From a virus: DNA of 42,188 nucleotides. The translations under genes were made by a program, and so were the position numbers. Positions 22,532 to 30,913 of the stretch are shown here, piece after piece. The notes beneath the pieces are model-generated. The model did not search any database. It was not told where the DNA came from and was given only the letters and a program-made list of their open reading frames with translations. The stretch is taken from IMG/VR virus record IMGVR_UViG_3300031569_001093, positions 1 to 42,188 of that record; one strand, 5' to 3'. Positions within the stretch are counted from its first letter, which is position 1, and each line of letters begins with the position of its first letter.

Positions 22532-23281
22532 ATGGAAGCAACTATTAAAAAAATTGACGGTTACGAATTAAGTACATTCGTCAAAAAACTTTTACCGATT
22601 GATAAATTCATTTTTATGAAAATTGGAAAGGAAGGAACCGTTTCATCTGTATACTTCCCAGAAAGGGACGCAGTGAAACTAGTATCAACACCAACATCAG
22701 ATATCTTTGATACTGACATTACTGATCCAGTAAAAGTTAGTTTTTATAATGGTACTAAAGTGATTGATGCATTAGCTCATTTTAATGGAGATGTACAAGG
22801 TAAAATTAAATACTCTGAGATTGATGGAGAATTAATGGCAAGTGATTTTACTTTAGAAAATGAAGATCTTCAAATTAACTTAGCATGTGCAGATCCATCT
22901 TTATCTTTTATGGAAATGAGTAAAGAAGAAACCGATCGTGCATTTAGTGTTGACGGAAGTATATTTCAATTTGATCTTTTAACAACTCATGTAGATAAAA
23001 TGAAATCTCTATTTAATTTAGAAAGAGAAGAAGATACATTTACATTAACAGTAACAGATAAAGGAATTGCCGTGCAAGGACTTTCATATGATGCAACATT
23101 ATCGCATTCGTATGAAGGTGAAAATGCAATAGACCAAAAGGTAGTAATTTACAAAAAATATATTAACCTTTTAGATAAAGAAAACTATAAAGTGGTAGTT
23201 TGTAATAATAAAGTTGTATTTAGATCTTTAGATACCAACACTCACTTAACTGTCGCAGTTGCGATTACTGACGAGGATTAA
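22532..23281 (+). CDS. 45: DNA polymerase sliding clamp
   Basis: 249 residues, similar in size to T4 gp45 (228). It has the two-domain, strand-rich clamp pattern: an N-terminal domain beginning IKKIDGYELSTFVKKLL, an inter-domain region near FEMSK/FSVDGSIFQFDLL, and a C-terminal domain with DTFTLTVTDKGIAVQGLSYD and TNTHLTVAVAITDED. A trimeric ring would tether the split gp43 and, by analogy to T4, could also activate late transcription through gp55. It has its own promoter and a strong terminator, so it is a monocistronic unit. The assignment rests on fold pattern and position before polymerase, UvsX and gp41. Confidence 0.8.
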   Translation: MEATIKKIDGYELSTFVKKLLPIDKFIFMKIGKEGTVSSVYFPERDAVKLVSTPTSDIFDTDITDPVKVSFYNGTKVIDALAHFNGDVQGKIKYSEIDGELMASDFTLENEDLQINLACADPSLSFMEMSKEETDRAFSVDGSIFQFDLLTTHVDKMKSLFNLEREEDTFTLTVTDKGIAVQGLSYDATLSHSYEGENAIDQKVVIYKKYINLLDKENYKVVVCNNKVVFRSLDTNTHLTVAVAITDED

Positions 23282-23304
23282 TTTTAAATATCCTTAATCT
23301 AAAC

Positions 23305-23345
23305 AAAAGGCCTCCTATCCAATTAAGGAAACAGGAGGCCTTTTT
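23305..23345 (+). terminator. strong intrinsic terminator after gene 45
   Basis: AAAAGGCCTCCT (23305-23316) pairs perfectly over 12 bp with AGGAGGCCTTTT (23333-23344), ending in a T run. Confidence 0.92.
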
Positions 23346-23346
23346 C

Positions 23347-23383
23347 TTAAAACTTTTTATAGTTTTTAGCATATAAAAATAAA
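23347..23383 (+). promoter_or_regulatory. two-box phage promoter
   Basis: TTAAAAC at 23347-23353, directly after the terminator, an 18-bp spacer, then TATAAAAATAAA at 23372-23383, 9 bases before the ATG at 23393. Confidence 0.68.
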
Positions 23384-23392
23384 AAATAAATT

Positions 23393-23632
23393 ATGGCATA
23401 CATAAGTAAAACCGGATTAAAGGTAAGTATAGGTAAAAAGAATGGTCAAGAAACTATTGAATTTATAGAATTTGATACTAGGTACCAAGATACTTATATT
23501 CAATACATCACAGAGTATTTTAACCCTGTAATAGGTATATATGATGAAAGCAAAACCCAAATATATTTTGAAGGTAATGATACTTTGCTAATTGATCAAG
23601 CCTTTGCAGTAACCTCAGGTGAATTAACATAA
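23393..23632 (+). CDS. small hypothetical protein upstream of polymerase C-terminal gene
   Basis: 79 residues with strand-rich character (YISKTGLKVSIGKKNGQ, TIEFIEFDTRYQDTYI, TQIYFEGNDTLLIDQ). The stop is one base before the ATG of the polymerase C-terminal half, so the two are co-transcribed and probably translationally coupled. No family recognised. It could help assembly of the split polymerase, but nothing in the sequence shows this. Confidence 0.6.
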   Translation: MAYISKTGLKVSIGKKNGQETIEFIEFDTRYQDTYIQYITEYFNPVIGIYDESKTQIYFEGNDTLLIDQAFAVTSGELT

Positions 23633-23633
23633 T

Positions 23634-24758
23634 ATGACAGAAACTACTGAGTTACAACAAATTAATAAAGAGGCTAGTAAATTTTATAATTATGAACAGG
23701 CCGTTAAGTTAATGCTTAATTCTATATACGGTGCATTTGGTAATCCTTACTTTTATTTCTTTAATATAGACATTGCAGAAACAATAACTTTACAAGGTAA
23801 AGATGCTATTCTTTATACCGAGGAATTATTAAATAGATATTTTAGATTGTATTGGCATAAAGATATTGCTGCTCATAAAGAAATGGGTATTACTGTTACC
23901 GGTAAAATTGAAAATCCAGTAGGTATTTATATTGATACAGATTCAGTTTATGTTAAGTTTGATGAAGTCATTGCAAAATCAGAAGGTTTTGATGGCGATG
24001 ATAAGGAATTTATTTTAAAGTTATATAAGTGTAGAGTAAATGGTTATTTAGAAAAAATTCTCCAAAGATATGCTGATGATAATAATTCAGAAAACTTTTT
24101 ATCTTTTGAATTAGAAAGTATTGCTAAAAATGCAATATGGTTAGCAAAGAAAAAGTACATGCAAAATATTGTATGGAAAGATCCAGATATTCATTATGAA
24201 GATTTATCCAAAATTAGTTCTAAAGGGTTTGAAATTATTCAATCTTCAACTCCAATATTTGCTAGAGAAAAACTAAAAGATTTATTAACATACATTTTTT
24301 CTGTGGAAAAATTAGATATGAAAGCTTTTGCTGCATTATTAAAAGATATTAAAAGGCAATTTAAATTAGCTAATGTAGACCAAATCTGTTTTTCTAGAAA
24401 AGTAAATAATTATCAAAAATATATTGTTAATGATTATGAAGCTTTTGAATTTGGATCAAGATGTCCAATTGGTGTAAGGTCCGCAGGTTATCATAATTAT
24501 TTATTAAACAACTCTTCATCTAAAGGCAAGTATCAACCTTTAGGAAATGGTGAAAAATGTAAAATGTACTTTTCTAAAGATAAATCTTGTGATGTCTTTG
24601 CATTCGCACCAGGTGATTATCCTTATGAGTTTGCACCAGAAATTGATCATGATAGACAATTTGAAAAAACAATACTAGATCCAATTAATCGTGTTGTTAC
24701 AGCAATGGGATTTAAAGCATTTAATAGAAATCTTATTTATACCACGAGTTTATTTTAA
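23634..24758 (+). CDS. 43: DNA polymerase gp43, C-terminal half (motifs B and C, thumb)
   Basis: 374 residues. Motif B is KLMLNSIYGAFGN (25-37) and motif C is YIDTDSVY (Asp101, Asp103), completing the catalytic site whose motif A lies in the gene at 7914. The K-[KQ]-x-x-I-x-K..SSTP thumb region is present as IIQSSTPIFAREKLKDLL. The C-terminus ends YTTSLF, a possible clamp-binding tail like the end of T4 gp43. The N-terminal 20 residues (LQQINKEASKFYNYEQ) form the second fingers helix, so the split falls in the loop between the fingers helices. It sits between gp45 and UvsX, near the position of gene 43 in T4. Confidence 0.93.
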   Translation: MTETTELQQINKEASKFYNYEQAVKLMLNSIYGAFGNPYFYFFNIDIAETITLQGKDAILYTEELLNRYFRLYWHKDIAAHKEMGITVTGKIENPVGIYIDTDSVYVKFDEVIAKSEGFDGDDKEFILKLYKCRVNGYLEKILQRYADDNNSENFLSFELESIAKNAIWLAKKKYMQNIVWKDPDIHYEDLSKISSKGFEIIQSSTPIFAREKLKDLLTYIFSVEKLDMKAFAALLKDIKRQFKLANVDQICFSRKVNNYQKYIVNDYEAFEFGSRCPIGVRSAGYHNYLLNNSSSKGKYQPLGNGEKCKMYFSKDKSCDVFAFAPGDYPYEFAPEIDHDRQFEKTILDPINRVVTAMGFKAFNRNLIYTTSLF

Positions 24759-24760
24759 AG

Positions 24761-24795
24761 TAAACAAAAAGCAAAAAATACATATAATAATAAAT
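24761..24795 (+). promoter_or_regulatory. two-box phage promoter of uvsX
   Basis: TAAAC at 24761-24765, a 17-bp spacer, then TATAATAATAAAT at 24783-24795, 10 bases before the ATG at 24806. Confidence 0.62.
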
Positions 24796-24805
24796 AGAAA
24801 ACAAC

Positions 24806-26014
24806 ATGGCAAAAGAATTCTCATTCGCAGATTTAAATAAAGAAATGTCAAAGATATCCGAATACGGAGAGACTTTAGACAAATCAACAATTTCAGAAAT
24901 TGATCATTATATTCCTACTGGGAATTATCATCTTAATGCATGTCTAACTGGATCTTTATTCGGAGGTTATCCAAATAATAGAGCAGTTGCATTAGCAGGA
25001 CCTTCTGGTACAGGAAAAACATATCTTATTTTAAATGCAATTAAACAAGCACAAAAACAAGGTTATAGTATTGTATTTTATGATTCAGAAAATGCAGTAG
25101 ACAAATCTTTAGTAGAAAAGTTTGGAATTGATGCTTCAAAATTTAGATATGAACCATGTAATACAGTTCAAGAATTTAGAAGTTCAGTAACTGCAATTAC
25201 TGATGTATTAATTGAACAAAAGAAAAAGGGTATTGCATTGCCAAAAATAATGGTAGTTTTAGATTCTGCTGGTAACCTTGCAACTCAAAAAGAAATTGAT
25301 GATGCAAAGACTGGAAGTAGTAAAGCAGATATGACAAGAGCTAAACTTTTAAAATCTACTTTTAGAATTATTATGACTCAATTTGGAATTTGTAAAATTC
25401 CATTCTTATTTACAAACCATACTTACCAAACACAAGATCTGTTTTCAAGGCAAGTTGGTGGAGGTGGTACTGGGCCAGAGTATGCAGCATCAATTATTTT
25501 GTTTTTAGGTAAAGCTAAACTTAAAGAAGGTATTGAGCAAACCGGTATTATTGTAACTGCTAAACCAAATAAAAATAGATTTGCAAAACCAACAAATATT
25601 AAATTTCATATTTCTTTTAATAAAGGTATGAATCCTTATGTAGGATTAGAAGAATACATAGGATGGGATATCTGTGGTATTGAAAGAGGAAGATTTATTA
25701 CCGAAGGTGCTTTTAATAAATTACCAGATCCAGGTAAAGCTGATTGTAGAAAACATTCGTTTACTAAAGATAAAAAAGAAATTACAGTTTATTTTCAACC
25801 ATCGCCTACTGCTCGTAAGATATGTGTTAAACACTTAAATGATGCAGTAGATCTTAGTCAATTATATACCCCTCAGGTTTTAACTGAAGATGTATTAAAA
25901 TTAATAGAACCTCAGGTAGTTGCTAAATTTAATTATGGTGATGAATTAGAGCAAGAAGAATTATCAGACATAATTACAGAAACAACAGTTGATGATGTTA
26001 CCGAAAACTCTTAA
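24806..26014 (+). CDS. uvsX: UvsX RecA-like recombinase
   Basis: 402 residues (T4 UvsX 391). Walker A is GPSGTGKT at 65-72, Walker B is PKIMVVLDSAGNL at about 146-158, and a DNA-binding loop region follows (TYQTQDLFSRQVGGGG). It forms filaments on single-stranded DNA and drives recombination-dependent replication and repair with gp46/gp47. The C-terminal 40 residues are acidic, as is common for RecA-type proteins. It overlaps the next gene by 23 bases. Confidence 0.93.
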   Translation: MAKEFSFADLNKEMSKISEYGETLDKSTISEIDHYIPTGNYHLNACLTGSLFGGYPNNRAVALAGPSGTGKTYLILNAIKQAQKQGYSIVFYDSENAVDKSLVEKFGIDASKFRYEPCNTVQEFRSSVTAITDVLIEQKKKGIALPKIMVVLDSAGNLATQKEIDDAKTGSSKADMTRAKLLKSTFRIIMTQFGICKIPFLFTNHTYQTQDLFSRQVGGGGTGPEYAASIILFLGKAKLKEGIEQTGIIVTAKPNKNRFAKPTNIKFHISFNKGMNPYVGLEEYIGWDICGIERGRFITEGAFNKLPDPGKADCRKHSFTKDKKEITVYFQPSPTARKICVKHLNDAVDLSQLYTPQVLTEDVLKLIEPQVVAKFNYGDELEQEELSDIITETTVDDVTENS

Positions 26015-26294
26015 TACAGCAAAGCTTAAAGTAAAGTATGTATTAGGAAATCACACAACATTACCACATTACCCTGATACTGAAGATATACTTTTTGAAT
26101 TAATACGTGATTATTGTGGTAAAGTTGCTAAAGAGATTAAATTTACAGATATCTCAATGGCTAAAAGATGGAATTTATCTAAAGAAGAATGTAATATTCT
26201 TTTAAAGGAATTATTAAAGCATAAGTTTTTGGAAATATCTTTACAAAATTCTGCTTATACTACTTATGAAGTAATTTATAATCCATACCAATAA
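25992..26294 (+). CDS. small protein with possible winged-helix fold
   Basis: 100 residues. ATG codons at 25992 and 25995 are both possible, and both lie inside the end of uvsX. After a basic N-terminus (LNTAKLKVKYVLGNHTTL) the pattern is helical (ILFELIRDYCGKVAKEI, MAKRWNLSKEECNILLKELL) with a final strand pair (KFLEISLQNSAYTTYEVIYN), which looks like a winged helix-turn-helix. T4 places gene 40 between uvsX and 41, but no similarity is visible. Binding of DNA or helicase loading is possible. Confidence 0.6.
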   Translation: MMLPKTLNTAKLKVKYVLGNHTTLPHYPDTEDILFELIRDYCGKVAKEIKFTDISMAKRWNLSKEECNILLKELLKHKFLEISLQNSAYTTYEVIYNPYQ

Positions 26295-26327
26295 AACTAA
26301 TTATGTTTTTTAGCATATAAAAATAAA
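26291..26327 (+). promoter_or_regulatory. two-box phage promoter of gene 41
   Basis: ATAAAAC at 26291-26297, an 18-bp spacer, then TATAAAAATAAA at 26316-26327. The TTTTTAGCATATAAAAATAAA part is shared with the site at 23347-23383. Confidence 0.68.
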
Positions 26328-26332
26328 ACTAC

Positions 26333-27619
26333 ATGAAATCAAGTATAGATCACGAAAAGATTTTCTTTAACTATTTTTTAACAAAACCACATTATCTGAA
26401 AGGGACAGGTAATGGGTTTTTTGCTAATAGAGATTTAGATCAGATTGCAAAGTTATCAAAAGCATTTTATTTAAAATTTGGCGAAAGCCCATCTAAACAA
26501 CAGATGTCAGCTTTAGTTAAGGATGATCCTAATGAAATATCACAGGATATTGTAAAATCTATTTATGATATTAATATAAATGAATATGATCAGGATTGGT
26601 TAAAGAGAACTGGTGAAGCATGGGTTAAATGGAAACATTTTGATAAACAATTAGTAAGAACAATTGAATATGTAAAAACTCAAGATGTATCACCAGAAAA
26701 TGTAGAAGATGTAGTTCAGCGTGCAATAGGAATGATTTCAACTGATGGTTCAATTAATTTTGATACTGATACTGGTTTAGATTTCTTTAATCCTGAATCA
26801 CATATACAAAGAACATCAAAGAAAATAGAAACTGGGTGGTCTTTCGTAGACAGAGTATCAGGTGGAGGTTATGATACAAAATCTTTAATCGTTTATGCAG
26901 GTGAACAAAATATTGGTAAATCTATATGGTTAGCTAATGACGCAGCTAATTTTGTTAAGATGGGCCATAACGTAGTTTTCATTACAGCTGAGATGTCAGC
27001 TCAAAAAGTATTAAAAAGAATAGGAGCTAATCTTTTACATGTACCAATGAGTGAATATGATAAACATTCAGGTAATAGAGATTATATGAAAAGGAAGTTG
27101 GAAAAAGTATCAAGAGGTTTATTACCTCCTGGTAAATTATTTGTAAAAGAATATCCAACTTCACAAGGAACTATACCAGATATAGAATCTTACTTAAAAG
27201 ATTTAGAAGAATCAACAGATCATAAAGTAAATGTATTAGTTGTAGATTATATTAATATTCTTGCAAATTATAGAAATCCTAATACTGAAAATACTTATAT
27301 GAAGATTAAGCAGATTGCAGAAGATCTTAGAGCATTAGCAGTTAAAAGAGATATGTTAGTAATATCTGCAACTCAAATTAATCGTGGTGCATGGGATGCA
27401 ACTGAAGTAAGAATGGAAAACATTGCAGAATCTGCAGGTCTTGCGCATACTGCTGATGTAATGTATGCATTAATACAAGATTCAGTAATGCACGCCGAAC
27501 GTGAATATTGGTTAAAGGTTTTAAAAATTAGAGATGGTCAAGGAAAGGGCTCAAGATGTAGATTTAACATTGACTATGAACATATGAGATTAACGGAAAC
27601 TGATGATATATCAGGGTAA
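26333..27619 (+). CDS. 41: replicative DNA helicase (DnaB-like, gp41)
   Basis: 428 residues. The N-terminal 160 residues are helical and poorly conserved. The RecA-like motor follows with Walker A AGEQNIGKS (189-197), the TAEMSAQKVLKRI region, Walker B VLVVDYINI, then VISATQINRGAWDATEVRM with the sensor Gln, and the C-terminal KIRDGQGKGSRCRFNIDY with the likely arginine finger. It unwinds duplex DNA 5' to 3' at the fork as a hexameric ring. No primase (gp61) or loader (gp59) lies in this window. Confidence 0.9.
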   Translation: MKSSIDHEKIFFNYFLTKPHYLKGTGNGFFANRDLDQIAKLSKAFYLKFGESPSKQQMSALVKDDPNEISQDIVKSIYDININEYDQDWLKRTGEAWVKWKHFDKQLVRTIEYVKTQDVSPENVEDVVQRAIGMISTDGSINFDTDTGLDFFNPESHIQRTSKKIETGWSFVDRVSGGGYDTKSLIVYAGEQNIGKSIWLANDAANFVKMGHNVVFITAEMSAQKVLKRIGANLLHVPMSEYDKHSGNRDYMKRKLEKVSRGLLPPGKLFVKEYPTSQGTIPDIESYLKDLEESTDHKVNVLVVDYINILANYRNPNTENTYMKIKQIAEDLRALAVKRDMLVISATQINRGAWDATEVRMENIAESAGLAHTADVMYALIQDSVMHAEREYWLKVLKIRDGQGKGSRCRFNIDYEHMRLTETDDISG

Positions 27620-27638
27620 CATAAAAATATAAAATAAT

Positions 27639-28133
27639 ATGTGGGGAAAAAAGAAAAAACCTTTATCTAAAGGTGAAGACGATAAAAAATCAAAGTTTGT
27701 AGAAAAAGATAAGATCTTTAATAATACATACGGTGAGCAAGACTTAGGTGGTCAAAAGATAAATTTTACAGTTTCAGCTTCATGGTTAGATGGGATGGAT
27801 CCTGATGATAAGCAACATTATGATTCATTATTTGAAGTAATTGATAGATTAATTAAAGGTAGTGAGTTTGAACATCTTAATGAAGCAACACCTGACGGTG
27901 TAATAAAGAAATTGAATAAAGTACAAATTAATAAAGTATTCTTTTTTATAATAGAAAAGACTGGAACATCATATACTAGAATAGATTTATTTAGTGTTCT
28001 TTCTGATTACTTTGATGTATTCCCTAATAAGTTTTATAATTCATTATCTAATAAATTTAAAGATGAATTAATCGAAGAGTTAGATAAAAAATACAATATT
28101 TTAGAAAAAAGAAAAATCAGAAAATTATTTTAA
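27639..28133 (+). CDS. hypothetical protein between helicase and gp47
   Basis: 164 residues. It has a very basic start (MWGKKKKPLSKGEDDKKSKF), then a mostly helical body (HYDSLFEVIDRLIKGSEFEHL; FFFIIEKTGTSYTRIDLFSV) and a basic tail ending IRKLF. The C-terminal [KS]LF matches the end of the polymerase C-terminal half (TSLF) and may be a sliding-clamp contact. In T4 the comparable neighbourhood includes gp33, the late co-activator that binds the clamp by its C-terminus, but I see no convincing sequence match. Its stop is one base before gene 47. Confidence 0.6.
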   Translation: MWGKKKKPLSKGEDDKKSKFVEKDKIFNNTYGEQDLGGQKINFTVSASWLDGMDPDDKQHYDSLFEVIDRLIKGSEFEHLNEATPDGVIKKLNKVQINKVFFFIIEKTGTSYTRIDLFSVLSDYFDVFPNKFYNSLSNKFKDELIEELDKKYNILEKRKIRKLF

Positions 28134-28134
28134 T

Positions 28135-29223
28135 ATGACAAAAAGAATATGGATGGTATCCGATTCTCATTTAGGCTGCAGGTCAAATTCTGTCTTGTGG
28201 CTTCAGATTATTGAAGATTACTTTTTTGATTTTTTCATACCTTTAGTAAAAAAAGAATATAAAGAAGGTGATGTTCTTTATCATCTAGGAGATGTTTTTG
28301 ATAATAGGCAGAGTGTTAATTTAGCTGCACAAGATTTAGCAATTAGAGTATTTGAAAAACTTGGAGAAATATTTCCAGATATTCATATCATTGTAGGTAA
28401 TCATGATATAATGAGAAAAAACTCAAATGAAATATCATCGGTTGATTGTTTAAAATATTTACCTAATGTAAATGTATTAAAAGAACCTAAGATATTAAAG
28501 TATAAAGATGCTAATTGTTTATTAATGCCGTGGAGAAGAAACCATGAACATGAAATAGAAACTTTAGATAATATTAAAGATAAGATAGATTATATGTTTT
28601 GTCATACTGAAACTCGAGGTGTTCAGATCAGCCCTAGTACAAAACATTTACATGACGGTGGTAATGAGGTAGGTATATTTAAAAGATTTAAAAGAGTTTA
28701 CTCAGGTCATATTCATTATAGACAAGATAAAGAAAATTTTGTTTTAGTTGGAAATCCTTATCAGATGACAAGATCAGATAGAGATAATCAAAAAGGAATT
28801 TACTTATTAGATTTAGAAAGTGGTAATCATACATTTTTTGAAAATAAATTAAGTCCAGTATTTCTTAGGTATTATATTAATGAAATATTAGAAATGAGAA
28901 TGGAAGATATTGAAAAAGAAATTAAAAATAATTTTGTAGATATCTTTATTCCTTCAAATGTTTTAGGAAAGTATAATATTAATATGTTTATGGATTACCT
29001 TGACGGTTTAGCTAGAAAATTAGAACCAAGAATTTATGATGAAGAAAATCCTTATGATAGGGAAGATGGTGAAATGTCAGATTTTAACGGTGAATTAAAT
29101 TTAATGAATATAGCAGCCGAGCATATTAATTCTTTAGATTATGATGATGATTTAAAGGAAAGGTTAAAGGTATCAGTACAAGAATTATATAAAAGAACAT
29201 TATCTCCTAACTATGAAGATTAA
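28135..29223 (+). CDS. 47: recombination endonuclease subunit gp47 (Mre11/SbcD-like)
   Basis: 362 residues. Metallophosphoesterase motifs: MVSDSHLGCR (Asp10, His12), YHLGDVFDNR, IIVGNHDIM, FCHTETRG and VYSGHIHYR. This is the Mre11/SbcD nuclease order. With gp46 it resects DNA ends to give the 3' single strands used by UvsX, and degrades host DNA. It overlaps gene 46 by 11 bases, which keeps the subunits in balance. Confidence 0.92.
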   Translation: MTKRIWMVSDSHLGCRSNSVLWLQIIEDYFFDFFIPLVKKEYKEGDVLYHLGDVFDNRQSVNLAAQDLAIRVFEKLGEIFPDIHIIVGNHDIMRKNSNEISSVDCLKYLPNVNVLKEPKILKYKDANCLLMPWRRNHEHEIETLDNIKDKIDYMFCHTETRGVQISPSTKHLHDGGNEVGIFKRFKRVYSGHIHYRQDKENFVLVGNPYQMTRSDRDNQKGIYLLDLESGNHTFFENKLSPVFLRYYINEILEMRMEDIEKEIKNNFVDIFIPSNVLGKYNINMFMDYLDGLARKLEPRIYDEENPYDREDGEMSDFNGELNLMNIAAEHINSLDYDDDLKERLKVSVQELYKRTLSPNYED

Positions 29224-30883
29224 AAAAGTAGAGTTTAAGAATTTTGCAAGTTATGGAAATAGATTGCAAGTTATAGATTTTGAAGAAGACAAGAGTAACT
29301 TATATTTAGTACTAGGTGGTAATGGTGCAGGTAAAAGTACATTGGCAAAAGTTATAACATATATGTGTTATGGTAAAGTAGAAGGTTCAACATTAAAAGA
29401 CTTACCTAACCGAGTTAATGGTGAGCTTTATGGAAGAATATGGTTAGAATCAAAAGGTAATAAAATTGAAATTGAAAGAGGAATTAATCCTGGTGTTTTT
29501 AATGTTAAGATTAATGGATCAGAATATGATGTTGCAGGAAAGGTAAATTTGCAAGAATTTTTAGAAACAGAAATTTATGAAATACCATATCATGTTTTTA
29601 AGAATGTAATTATTTTATCGGTTAATGATTTTAAATCTTTTATTACAATGTCTCCTTATGACAAGAAAAGAATTATAGATAAGATATTTGGTTTTTCAGT
29701 TATTAATGAAATGGCCGAGGCAGTCAAGGAAAAGCGTAAAGGTATTGTAGAAGAAATAAGAACTTATGAAGATGAAATAAGAACTCTTAATGAATCAATC
29801 GGATCTGTTTATGATAAGATAGAGCAAATAGAATTATTAACAGCAGAGAAAGATGCATCTAAAGTTAAGAAATTAAAATTAGATTTAATTGCATTAAATG
29901 AAAATAGAAAAAAATTAAATACATTTACTCAAAATACAAAAACAAAATTAGAAGAATTAGACAATGAATCTAGAACTAAATCAAAAGAATATTCTTCAGT
30001 AGGTAATGACATTAGAAATATTCAAAATGATTTAAAGTTATTTGAAAATTCCACATGCCCTACATGTACGGCTCCACTTACTTCTGATTTTCATTTAGAT
30101 ATTAAAAAAGAAAAAGAAGAATCATTAATAACATTAAGTGAAAAGTATACTTTGGCTAAAGCTGAATATGAAGAAGCTGAAACTAAATTAAATGATCTAA
30201 GAACCAAAGGTAGAACAATTCATGTAAAGGCTGGTCAATTAGAAACACAGATGGAGAACCTTAAATCTAAATTAATTGAATTATCTGAAAAGGATGAATC
30301 AGATTCATCAACTAACCTAAAGCAATTAGTAAAGGATTTTAAAATTCGTAAAACTGAAAAATCTTCTGGTAAGTTAAAAAGTGAAGCTGATGATTTTTAT
30401 TTAACTATACTTGAAAACTTAATGGGTGAAGATGGTATTAAAAATTTAGCAGTAAGATCTATACTTCCTTCATTTAATAATCATATATTATTAATGGGTA
30501 GAGAAATGGGAATTCCTTTTGGTATTAGATTTAATGAAAAGTTTTATTGTACACTCCATCACTTAGGAACCGAAATCAGTGCAAAGACATTAAGCACAGG
30601 AGAAAAGAAAAAAGTAGACTTTGTAATTATTATGGCTTTAATGAAAATGATTAAAGTTAGATTTCCTTCACTAAATATTTTATTCTTAGATGAAATCTTT
30701 TCTTCGATTGATTCTGATGGTGTATATCATATAATTAATATCTTACATGATACTATACAAGATATCGGACTTAACACCTTTGTTATTAATCACACAGTAT
30801 TACCTAGTGAATATTTTGATAAAAAGTTAGAAATTACAAAAGATGCAGGCTTTAGTGAATTTACAATTGAAACTATTGGATAA
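29213..30883 (+). CDS. 46: recombination endonuclease subunit gp46 (Rad50/SbcC-like)
   Basis: 556 residues (T4 560). Walker A is GGNGAGKST at 35-43, followed by coiled-coil arms with a zinc hook CPTC at 282-285. The C-terminal ABC signature is KTLSTGEKKKVDF and Walker B is LNILFLDEIFSSID. It is the ATPase partner of gp47. The start MKIKKVEFKNFASYGN is the conserved SMC/Rad50 N-terminus, which confirms the overlap with gene 47. Confidence 0.93.
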   Translation: MKIKKVEFKNFASYGNRLQVIDFEEDKSNLYLVLGGNGAGKSTLAKVITYMCYGKVEGSTLKDLPNRVNGELYGRIWLESKGNKIEIERGINPGVFNVKINGSEYDVAGKVNLQEFLETEIYEIPYHVFKNVIILSVNDFKSFITMSPYDKKRIIDKIFGFSVINEMAEAVKEKRKGIVEEIRTYEDEIRTLNESIGSVYDKIEQIELLTAEKDASKVKKLKLDLIALNENRKKLNTFTQNTKTKLEELDNESRTKSKEYSSVGNDIRNIQNDLKLFENSTCPTCTAPLTSDFHLDIKKEKEESLITLSEKYTLAKAEYEEAETKLNDLRTKGRTIHVKAGQLETQMENLKSKLIELSEKDESDSSTNLKQLVKDFKIRKTEKSSGKLKSEADDFYLTILENLMGEDGIKNLAVRSILPSFNNHILLMGREMGIPFGIRFNEKFYCTLHHLGTEISAKTLSTGEKKKVDFVIIMALMKMIKVRFPSLNILFLDEIFSSIDSDGVYHIINILHDTIQDIGLNTFVINHTVLPSEYFDKKLEITKDAGFSEFTIETIG

Positions 30884-30913
30884 ATATAATACAATAAAAA
30901 TTAAAAATGACTA

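Noticed and set aside
7914-24758. Split intein or frameshift as the cause of the divided polymerase
   Set aside because: No intein N-terminal Cys block or C-terminal HN-[CST] is seen at either broken end, and 14 kb of genes lie between, so it is neither a frameshift nor trans-splicing intein as far as the sequence shows.
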